In this document: one piece after another, positions 29,358 through 37,880 of the stretch
How the letters are laid out: the number at the start of each line of letters is the position of its first letter
Position numbering within the stretch: the first letter of the stretch is position 1
Assembly (NCBI GenBank): GCA_024401635.1
Contig: JAKSKP010000013.1
Coordinates: forward strand, 1 to 37,880
Reading direction: 5' to 3'
DNA: 37,880 bases
Origin: Bacteroidales bacterium
Lineage (GTDB): Bacteria; Bacteroidota; Bacteroidia; Bacteroidales; UBA932
The notes under the pieces: generated by a model
Seen by the model: the letters and a program-made list of their open reading frames with translations, nothing else
What the model was told of the DNA's origin: nothing
The model's database searches: none
Translations under genes and position numbers: made by a program

Positions 29358-31109
29358 ATGACAACTACAGGAAAAATCACCGGCATAGTTGCCAACCTTG
29401 TCACAGTGGCCTGTGACGGGCCTGTCAGCCAGAACGAGATATGCTACGTGTCCACCGGAGGCACAAAACTGATGGCCGAGGTCATAAAGGTGAACGGCTC
29501 GACGGCATCGGCCCAGGTATTCGAGAGCACACGCGGTGTGAAGAACGGCGACAGCGTCGAATTCACCAAGAAGATGCTCGAGGTCACCTTGGGTCCCGGT
29601 CTGCTGAGCAGTTGCTATGACGGTCTGCAGAACGACATCACCACGATGACGGGCGTATTCCTCAAGAGGGGCGAATACACTCCGGCGCTGGATGCCCGGA
29701 AGAAATGGCATTTCACGGTCATCGCCGCCGTCGGAGACAGCGTCGTGGCCGGAGACTGGCTGGGTGAGGTGAAGGAAGGATGGCTCCCCCACAAGATAAT
29801 GGTGCCTTTTTCCTTTGAAGGGGAATATACCGTCAAATGGCTGGCCCCCGAGGGCGACTACTGCATCAACGACAAGATAGCCGAGCTGGACGGTCCGGAC
29901 GGTGTCGTGGAGGTTACGATGTGCCAGAAATGGCCCGTAAAGGTTGCCATCAGGGCCTACAGGGAGAAACCCAGGCCCGAACGCATAATGGAGACCGGCG
30001 TACGTGTTATCGACACCTTCAACCCCATAGCCGAGGGAGGTACCGGCTTCATCCCCGGTCCCTTCGGATGCGGCAAGACCGTGCTCCAGCACGCCATAGC
30101 CAAGCAGGGTGAGGCTGACGTGATCGTGATGGCCGCCTGCGGCGAACGAGCCAACGAGGTGGTGGAGATATTCACCGAATTCCCCGAACTCATCGACCCC
30201 CATACAGGACGTCACCTGATGGAGAGGACCACCATCATATGCAACACATCCAATATGCCCGTAGCGGCCAGGGAGGCCTCCGTATATACGGCAATGACGA
30301 TATGCGAGTATTACAGGGCCATGGGACTGAAGGTACTTCTGCTGGCCGATTCGACGTCAAGATGGGCCCAGGCGCTGAGGGAGATGAGCAACCGTATGGA
30401 GGAACTTCCCGGTGCGGACGCCTTCCCGGTGGACCTGTCGTCCATCATATCCAACTTCTATTCACGCGCCGGAATGGTGATACTCAACAACGGGGAGAAG
30501 GGCGCCGTCACCTTCATCGGTACGGTGTCGCCCGCAGGAGGCAACCTGAAGGAGCCTGTCACCGAATCCACCAAGAAGGCCGCACGCTGTTTCTACGCTC
30601 TGGAGCAGAACCGGGCCGACAAGAAGCGCTACCCTTCCGTCAACCCCATAGACAGTTACTCGAAGTATCTCGAATATCCTGAAATCATCGAATATCTGGA
30701 TGAGGCCGTGGAGAAAGGATGGGTTGACAAGGTGGCCAAAGCCAAGAACTACATACGCAAGGGAAAGGATGCCGCCGACCAGATAAACATCCTGGGAGAC
30801 GACGGCGTGCCAATGAGCTACCACGAGCTGTTCTGGAAGAGCGAGCTGATAGATTTCGTGATACTGCAGCAGGACGCATTCGACGCCATCGACGCCCTCT
30901 GCCCTATCGAGAGGCAGCGCTATATGCTGGACAAGGTGCTCGGCCTGTGCGACCGTTCATACGAATTCGACGATTACGAGAAATGCGGCGAATTCTTCAA
31001 GAAGATGATCAACATCCTGCGTCAGATGAACTATTCGGAGTTCAATTCCGAAAAGTTCAACACATATGGGAACGAATTGGAAAAACTGCTGGAAGATTAT
31101 GGCAACTAA
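29358..31109 (+). CDS. ntpA: V/A-type ATPase catalytic subunit A
   Basis: This 583-aa subunit is the nucleotide-hydrolysing or ATP-forming one. Walker A GPFGCGKT is at 234-241 and the Walker B/SRW region is LLLADSTSRWAQALREMS. The non-homologous insertion typical of A subunits lies before the P-loop (FLKRGEYTPALD, then KIMVPFSFEGEYTVKWL). The N-terminus TGKITGIVANLVTVAC is the beta-barrel cap. The gene starts one base after the DUF2764 stop and overlaps subunit B by 11 bp. Confidence 0.96.
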   Translation: MTTTGKITGIVANLVTVACDGPVSQNEICYVSTGGTKLMAEVIKVNGSTASAQVFESTRGVKNGDSVEFTKKMLEVTLGPGLLSSCYDGLQNDITTMTGVFLKRGEYTPALDARKKWHFTVIAAVGDSVVAGDWLGEVKEGWLPHKIMVPFSFEGEYTVKWLAPEGDYCINDKIAELDGPDGVVEVTMCQKWPVKVAIRAYREKPRPERIMETGVRVIDTFNPIAEGGTGFIPGPFGCGKTVLQHAIAKQGEADVIVMAACGERANEVVEIFTEFPELIDPHTGRHLMERTTIICNTSNMPVAAREASVYTAMTICEYYRAMGLKVLLLADSTSRWAQALREMSNRMEELPGADAFPVDLSSIISNFYSRAGMVILNNGEKGAVTFIGTVSPAGGNLKEPVTESTKKAARCFYALEQNRADKKRYPSVNPIDSYSKYLEYPEIIEYLDEAVEKGWVDKVAKAKNYIRKGKDAADQINILGDDGVPMSYHELFWKSELIDFVILQQDAFDAIDALCPIERQRYMLDKVLGLCDRSYEFDDYEKCGEFFKKMINILRQMNYSEFNSEKFNTYGNELEKLLEDYGN

Positions 31110-32421
31110 ACTGTACAACAAGACATACACCCGTCTGGGAGGCATCACCAAGGCTACGGTTTCGCTTGACGCCCCCGGCGCATCCAATGATGAACTGGCG
31201 CTCGTACAGGGCCGTCTGGCCCAGGTGGTGAAGACAAAGGGAGACAGGGTCACCCTGCAGATTTTCTCCGGCACGGAAGACATTGCCACCGATGCCGAGG
31301 TCACTTTTCTCGGTGAGCCCCCCACGCTGAAGGTTTCCGAGTCGCTGTCCGGACGTTTCTTCAATGCCTATGGCCAGCCCATAGACGGAGGCCCTGCGGT
31401 GGAAGGGGAAGCGCGCCAGATAGGAGGCCCGTCAGTGAACCCCTACAAGCGCCGCCAGCCTTCGCAGATCATTCCCACGGGCATTGCGGGCATAGACCTC
31501 AACAACACCCTCGTGTCAGGACAGAAGATACCTTTCTTCGCCGACCCGGACCAGCCCTACAACAACGTTATGGCCCAGGTCGCGCTGAGAGCCGACGTGG
31601 ACAAGATCATACTTGGAGGTATGGGACTGAGCAACGACGATTACCTGTATTTCCGTCACGAGTTCGAGAACGCGGGAGCCCTGGACAAGATAATCAGCTT
31701 CGTGAACACCACGGAGAATCCGCCTGTCGAGAGGCTGCTGATTCCCGATATGGCGCTTACTGCGGCAGAATATTTCGCAGTGGACAAGAATGAAAAGGTA
31801 CTGGTGCTGCTGACCGATATGACTCTGTACGCCGACGCACTTTCGATTGTATCCAACCGTATGGACCAGATTCCGTCAAAGGATTCTATGCCGGGCTCGC
31901 TGTATTCCGACCTTGCCAAGATATACGAAAAGGCCGTGCAGCTGCCTGACGGTGGTTCCATCACCATCATAGCCGTGACAACGCTGAACGACGGCGACAT
32001 CACTCACGCCATACCCGACAACACGGGTTACATCACGGAAGGCCAGCTTTTCCTGCGCGCCGACCCGGATTCCGGAAAGGTCATCATAGACCCGTTCCGC
32101 AGTCTGTCCCGTCTGAAACAGCTGGTTCAGGGCAAGCAGACACGCGAGGACCACAGCCAGGTGATGAACGCCTCCGTGCGTCTGTACGCAGATGCCCAGA
32201 ACGCCAAGACCAAACTGGAAAACGGTTTCGACCTGTCCGACTATGACATGCGCTGTCTGGAATATGCCAGAGACTATGCCACCAGGCTGCTGGCCGTGGA
32301 TGTGAATCTGTCGCTCACCGAAATGCTGGACACCGCCTGGGACCTGTTCGCCAAATATTTCACGAAAGCCGAGACCGGCATAAAACAGACATTTATCGAC
32401 AAGTACTGGCGTGGCAATTAA
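31099..32421 (+). CDS. ntpB: V/A-type ATPase subunit B
   Basis: This 440-aa non-catalytic nucleotide-binding subunit alternates with A in the head. It lacks a Walker A loop, as expected, and shows the B-type segments ELALVQGRLAQVV, IPTGIAGIDLNNTLVSGQKIP and MPGSLYSDLAKIYEKA. The start MATKLYNK at 31099 was preferred to an upstream in-frame start inside ntpA. It overlaps subunit A by 11 bp and subunit D by 11 bp, so translation is probably coupled. Confidence 0.95.
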   Translation: MATKLYNKTYTRLGGITKATVSLDAPGASNDELALVQGRLAQVVKTKGDRVTLQIFSGTEDIATDAEVTFLGEPPTLKVSESLSGRFFNAYGQPIDGGPAVEGEARQIGGPSVNPYKRRQPSQIIPTGIAGIDLNNTLVSGQKIPFFADPDQPYNNVMAQVALRADVDKIILGGMGLSNDDYLYFRHEFENAGALDKIISFVNTTENPPVERLLIPDMALTAAEYFAVDKNEKVLVLLTDMTLYADALSIVSNRMDQIPSKDSMPGSLYSDLAKIYEKAVQLPDGGSITIIAVTTLNDGDITHAIPDNTGYITEGQLFLRADPDSGKVIIDPFRSLSRLKQLVQGKQTREDHSQVMNASVRLYADAQNAKTKLENGFDLSDYDMRCLEYARDYATRLLAVDVNLSLTEMLDTAWDLFAKYFTKAETGIKQTFIDKYWRGN

Positions 32422-33015
32422 GTTTCAATACAACAAAACCTCTCTCAACAATCTGGGCAAGTCCCTGAAGATGAGGCAGAACGCCCTTCCTACCCTGAAA
32501 AACAAGGAATCGGCGCTGAGGCTTGCTGTGGGTCAGTACAAGGCTGAGGCGCTGAAGACCGCCGCCGAACTCGAAGATGCTATGCGGCGCTGCGACTATA
32601 TGGCAGCCCTGTGGAACGAGTTCAAGCCGGACCTGATCTCGATAGAGGACGTGGAGCTGACAACGGGAAAGATTGCCGGGGTGAAAGTGCCGCAGCTTGG
32701 TCAGATAAGATATGCAATCGCGCCGTTCAACGCCTTCCAGGCCCCTGCCTGGTATGCGGACGGAGTTGCGATATTGAAGGACCTGACCCGCCTCGGCCTG
32801 CAGAGCGAAGTCTATCAGGAAAGGGCCAGGATACTGGAGTTTGCACGCAAGAAAACCACACAGAAGGTGAATCTCTACGAAAAGGTGCAGATACCTGGCT
32901 ACCAGGAGGCCATAAGGAAGATCAAGCGCTTTATGGAAGATGAAGAGAATCTTTCCAAGGCGGCGCAGAAGATAGTCAAGAGCCGTCACGAGGCGGAAGA
33001 AGCGGAGGAAGGCCT

Positions 33016-33019
<4 letters not shown>
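32411..33019 (+). CDS. ntpD: V/A-type ATPase subunit D (central rotor)
   Basis: This 202-aa mostly helical protein starts with GTG (AIKFQYNKTSL). The N- and C-terminal helices (LKMRQNALPTLKNKESALRL and YQEAIRKIKRFMEDEENLSK) form the antiparallel coiled coil that turns inside the A3B3 head. The gene overlaps subunit B by 11 bp and subunit I by 4 bp (ATGA). The usual companion rotor subunit F is not encoded in this cluster. Confidence 0.9.
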
Positions 33020-35236
<2,217 letters not shown>

Positions 35237-35251
35237 CAAGCGCATAGTTCA

Positions 35252-35324
35252 GCAAAAGAACCCTGACATTTTCCGGAACCTTGTATAATAGGTTATGTTC
35301 CGGAAAATGTCAGGGTTCTTTTGC
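35252..35324. repeat. Long hairpin with conserved 17-nt loop (copy 2)
   Basis: A perfect 28-bp stem (35252-35279 with 35297-35324) encloses the loop CTTGTATAATAGGTTAT (35280-35296). Each strand's outgoing arm ends in TTCTTTTGC, so partial pairing could give a terminator with a short U run in both directions. It lies between the convergent V-ATPase operon and nucleoside hydrolase genes. The loop matches that of the hairpin at 9015-9083 at 14 of 17 positions in the same orientation; the stems are unrelated. Confidence 0.9.
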
Positions 35325-35332
35325 GTATCCAC

Positions 35333-36343
35333 CTACAATCGTGGCAAATCCAGTCTTGTGCCCAGAATATTCAGCAGCAATTCCTTGTTCCTGGTCTGCT
35401 GTTCTGAAGAAAGGCTCAGGACCCGGAAATTCCCATATGGATTGCCGGTCAGCTCCATTATCCCCTTGCCATTGATTGCCGCATCGTACGGTCCCGATAT
35501 CGTGACGTCGGAGAACCCGGTCACATATGCCATAGCGGCTATAGCATCCCAGCACATGTTCATATCCGCCTTATCGTGTGTCATATAACTCAGGGCAACA
35601 GGATGGAGCTCAGCCCAGGCGGTGTGTTCAAATATATCCTCGGACGAGACATGTATCCGGGTTTCCCCGGGTATGATGCTCATCGCTACGGGGAGTTTCG
35701 CAAATACGTTCCCGGCCGAAGGAATGTCGTAGGACACATTGTATTCCACTTCATTCTGCGACCCGCACATAGCCACGACGCTGCGGACCTTTCTCTTTAC
35801 AAGGTCAATTCCGGTCAACGGGGAATACTCGTCCGGCCCGCTTTCAAGAAGCCGTGAGATATTGGTAAGGAATCCTGTCGAAAGAATTGTCACGGATTTG
35901 TCATCCGACTTTGCCAGAATCTTCCGATACAGCGCAACTGCGTCCGGCAAAGCTGAATAATCGGTTAGTGTACGCCAATATGACTTACAGCCGCAGAGAA
36001 GAGGAACATAGTTTTCCCAAATGTGACTGTCCTTCACTCCGTCCTTGACCATACCTATCGGAGTCTGCCCTGCACCGTACCAGGTGTTGAACACATCCGT
36101 AGCCTGCGGAGCAAGAGGCACGTCGTTGTTGACCATAACGGCCAGAAGGTTTATTCTGCCCTGCCGGCAATAGTGGTGCAGTATGTCGAGGGCCAGCAGG
36201 TCATCGACCGAGTTCCCTATGTCTGTATCCAGAATGACATCCGGCGCGACGGAGAAATCGGATGGTGTCTTTCCTTTTTCTACCGAAGAACAGGAAACAA
36301 AGAGTGCAGCCAGGACAAGAATTCTCGAAACAGTTTTCATCAT
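35333..36343 (-). CDS. Secreted nucleoside hydrolase-family lipoprotein
   Basis: This 336-aa protein carries the nucleoside hydrolase calcium/ribose motif as LDTDIGNSVDD (Asp39, Asp41, Asp47, Asp48), and a distal Asp in WDAIAAM, where the family usually has HDP. The N-terminus MMKTVSRILVLAALFVSC has a lipobox-like end with Cys18, so the product is probably an envelope lipoprotein. The family hydrolyses N-ribosidic bonds of nucleosides; whether this extracytoplasmic member uses nucleosides is unproven. Its first ATG shares one base with the upstream SGNH stop (TAATG); a second ATG follows directly. Confidence 0.83.
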   Translation of the reverse strand: MMKTVSRILVLAALFVSCSSVEKGKTPSDFSVAPDVILDTDIGNSVDDLLALDILHHYCRQGRINLLAVMVNNDVPLAPQATDVFNTWYGAGQTPIGMVKDGVKDSHIWENYVPLLCGCKSYWRTLTDYSALPDAVALYRKILAKSDDKSVTILSTGFLTNISRLLESGPDEYSPLTGIDLVKRKVRSVVAMCGSQNEVEYNVSYDIPSAGNVFAKLPVAMSIIPGETRIHVSSEDIFEHTAWAELHPVALSYMTHDKADMNMCWDAIAAMAYVTGFSDVTISGPYDAAINGKGIMELTGNPYGNFRVLSLSSEQQTRNKELLLNILGTRLDLPRL

Positions 36344-37005
36344 TATTTTACGGATTTCACGAGCTGGTCGCAAATGGCTTTCATACCATTGATGGAAGGG
36401 TGTCCGTTCTGCTTCTCAATGTCGTGGAGCTCGATAAGCTGTACCCGGAAGTGTTTGCAGACTTTGCGGAAGGACTCATTGACATCCTCCTTCAGCTCGG
36501 AGTTGAGAATTACGTATACCGTCGCTTTCGGATAGATTCTTGCCAGACCGTCCAGCATATAGGCAATCGCCGGGCGGAGAGTGTTGCAGTCTTCCTTGGT
36601 AATGCCAGAGTATTTATATTCGCCTATCGGAGAGTTCGCCCAGGCATCGTTGGTACCGCCGAAGACAAAGATGATGTCAGGATTGCCAAGTTTCCACAGA
36701 CGCGAGTTGAATGACGAATTGGCCACGTTCCAGTGGCCATAACCGATGTTGCACACGGTGGAGCCGCCCCAGGAGTCATTCACCTCGAGCGTATAACCCA
36801 TAGCCTCGTTGTAAAGGCTCCACCAGGTCTGCCCCACCTCCGTGACGTCATTATGGGCATCCGGATAGAATGGAGCCTGTCCTTCAGGATTGGACCCCTT
36901 GAAAGTCGAATACGAATCACCCAGGATGGAGACCTTTTTTGTCTGTGCATTTGCCGACACTACGGTCATGGCTGCAATCAATGTGCTTAAGATAATCTTT
37001 TTCAT
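36343..37005 (-). CDS. Secreted SGNH/GDSL hydrolase
   Basis: This 220-aa enzyme has a signal peptide (MKKIILSTLIAAMTVVSANA). It carries GDSYST (Ser31 nucleophile) and GGTNDAW (Asn119). A late His202 in NGHPSINGM is the likely general base; the usual Asp three residues before it is not present (Asp195 is the nearest). It is only distantly similar to the SGNH hydrolase at 303-1121. The coupled nucleoside hydrolase suggests joint extracellular breakdown of a glycoside or nucleoside ester, as inference only. The start at 37005 is chosen because it begins the signal peptide just after the promoter. Confidence 0.85.
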   Translation of the reverse strand: MKKIILSTLIAAMTVVSANAQTKKVSILGDSYSTFKGSNPEGQAPFYPDAHNDVTEVGQTWWSLYNEAMGYTLEVNDSWGGSTVCNIGYGHWNVANSSFNSRLWKLGNPDIIFVFGGTNDAWANSPIGEYKYSGITKEDCNTLRPAIAYMLDGLARIYPKATVYVILNSELKEDVNESFRKVCKHFRVQLIELHDIEKQNGHPSINGMKAICDQLVKSVK

Positions 37006-37011
37006 ATTTTT

Positions 37012-37043
37012 CAAAGATATCACTATCTTTGCTAATAAACAAA
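37012..37043 (-). promoter_or_regulatory. Promoter of the SGNH/nucleoside hydrolase pair
   Basis: On the minus strand, TTTG (37040-37043), a 20-bp spacer and TATCTTTG (37012-37019) give an exact Bacteroidetes promoter, 6 nt before the ATG at 37005, so the leader is nearly absent. Confidence 0.75.
37024..37031 (+). promoter_or_regulatory. -7 box of the fimbrillin-like gene
   Basis: TATCTTTG matches TAnnTTTG exactly, 37 nt before the ATG at 37069, with TTTC (37000-37003) at a 20-bp distance as a possible -33 element. Together with the minus-strand box it forms the palindrome CAAAGATA-TCAC-TATCTTTG. Confidence 0.6.
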
Positions 37044-37068
37044 TATCTCAAGGGATAACTACGGCAAT

Positions 37069-37880
37069 ATGAGAAGGGCAATAATATCAGTGATGTGCAT
37101 GGCATCGGCTTTCTTGTTTGCGGCCTCCTGCAACACTATGGAGGACAGCCCTGTTGCTTCTGCGGGCAACGACCGGACCGTCATCACGGCAGTGGCCGAA
37201 ACCGTCGGCAGTGGAGACGTCAAGGCACATAACCAGTACAGCTACGACGTGCTTTGGGACAAGGGTGACAGGATATATGTCACCGGCGGAGGGAAATCCA
37301 ACACATTCACGGTCTCCGACGAAAGCGCCGGCACCGGCAAGGGAAAATTTACCGAAGATACCCCGTCATATGGAATAAAAGGCGACATCGAGGCTTTCTA
37401 TCCCGCAAGTTTGCATACGGAAAGCGGTGATTATGTCTGGCCCGCAGTCCATACCGGCAACAGGATGATTCCGATGTATGCCCGTCAGGCCATCTCCGGA
37501 ACCGGTGACGAGACCGTCAATTTCTCCAGTCTCGGAGCCATGCTTCAGATAGTTTTCAACTCCACGACTCCTGATATCACCGTAACCTCAATCACTATCA
37601 AGGATGCCGCCAAGCCATTGAGCGGCAAGTTCACCGTTGACGCAAACGGCCAGGCAATCATAGATGATGGCGCGGAGAACGTGGGCATCACACTTGATCT
37701 GGGGACAGGAGTTGAAATGGGCAAGTCAGCCCAATATTTTTACATAGCAATTCCTGCCGGCGAATATGAAGGCGATGAGATTTCCCTTACGTTTACGGAT
37801 TCCAACAGCAGGGCTGAATGTGTGATGAAATCCACGACTTTCCCGGATATCGCCCGCAATACCGTCGGGAGAATCACCCT
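37069..37880 (+). CDS. Fimbrillin-like lipoprotein, 3' end outside window
   Basis: The frame is open from the ATG at 37069 to the end of the window, giving 270 codons. MRRAIISVMCMASAFLFAASC is a lipoprotein signal with Cys21. After a short linker come alternating beta-strands, with YDVLWDKGDRIYVTGGG and a region NFSSLGAMLQIVF, as in the fimbrillin/Mfa-like families of Bacteroidales. These build type V pili or act as surface lipoproteins. There is no enzyme motif. With the C-terminus missing, donor-strand or anchor features cannot be judged. The neighbouring pilus genes, if any, would lie downstream. Confidence 0.7.
   Translation, partial: MRRAIISVMCMASAFLFAASCNTMEDSPVASAGNDRTVITAVAETVGSGDVKAHNQYSYDVLWDKGDRIYVTGGGKSNTFTVSDESAGTGKGKFTEDTPSYGIKGDIEAFYPASLHTESGDYVWPAVHTGNRMIPMYARQAISGTGDETVNFSSLGAMLQIVFNSTTPDITVTSITIKDAAKPLSGKFTVDANGQAIIDDGAENVGITLDLGTGVEMGKSAQYFYIAIPAGEYEGDEISLTFTDSNSRAECVMKSTTFPDIARNTVGRIT

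Noticed and set aside
35280-35296. TATAAT-like sequence in the hairpin loop as a promoter -10 box
   Set aside because: Bacteroidota promoters use TAnnTTTG; no matching -35/-33 element is placed correctly, the other loop reads TATTAT, and no gene starts downstream in that direction.

Overview
The window looks like chromosomal DNA from a member of the order Bacteroidales (Bacteroidota). The evidence is mutually consistent. Intergenic gaps carry the Bacteroidetes-type promoter (TTTG, about 20 bp, TAnnTTTG) and lack clear Shine-Dalgarno sequences. There is a V/A-type ATPase operon with a DUF2764 subunit, a serine palmitoyltransferase gene (sphingolipid synthesis), an AsmA-like envelope protein and a fimbrillin-like lipoprotein. 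Species or genus cannot be read from the sequence alone.

Layout. Positions 1-1121 hold the tail of an unknown gene, a tRNA-Leu(UAG) with promoter and terminator, and a secreted SGNH hydrolase. An aldo/keto reductase (1192-2160, +) runs into the end of the minus-strand operon prfB - class I fumarase - AsmA-like (8163 to 2116). murI (8226-9014, +) is divergent from prfB and ends at a long hairpin (9015-9083). A very tight minus-strand gene run then extends from gyrB (19895) down to an alpha/beta hydrolase (9096): gyrB, serine palmitoyltransferase, an SDR that is probably the 3-ketosphinganine reductase, a PgpH-type c-di-AMP phosphodiesterase, a short trigger factor, an NhaP2-type K+/H+ antiporter, a CMP-kinase-like protein, a PlsC-like acyltransferase and the hydrolase. 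Upstream of gyrB is a two-gene unit: a 988-aa TPR protein and an outer-membrane beta-barrel.

From 24624 on, the plus strand carries guaB-guaA, then a promoter and ftsE-nth followed by the complete V-ATPase set E, DUF2764, A, B, D, I, K. These genes overlap or lie a few bases apart. The operon ends at a second long hairpin (35252-35324). After it, on the minus strand, come a nucleoside hydrolase lipoprotein and a second SGNH hydrolase. Divergent from them is a fimbrillin-like lipoprotein gene that runs off the window.

Most notable points. (1) The two long hairpins have unrelated stems, but both have 17-nt loops, identical at 14 of 17 positions and closed by the same C-G pair. Both sit directly behind a plus-strand gene that faces a minus-strand gene. 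I do not recognise this as a named element. (2) IMP dehydrogenase lacks its CBS (Bateman) regulatory module, and the adjacent GMP synthase lacks its glutamine amidotransferase domain, so two consecutive GMP-pathway enzymes are reduced to catalytic cores. (3) Trigger factor lacks the PPIase domain. (4) ftsE has a perfect 12-bp dyad spanning its promoter and start codon. (5) Sphingolipid genes and a c-di-AMP/potassium pair share the gyrB gene run.
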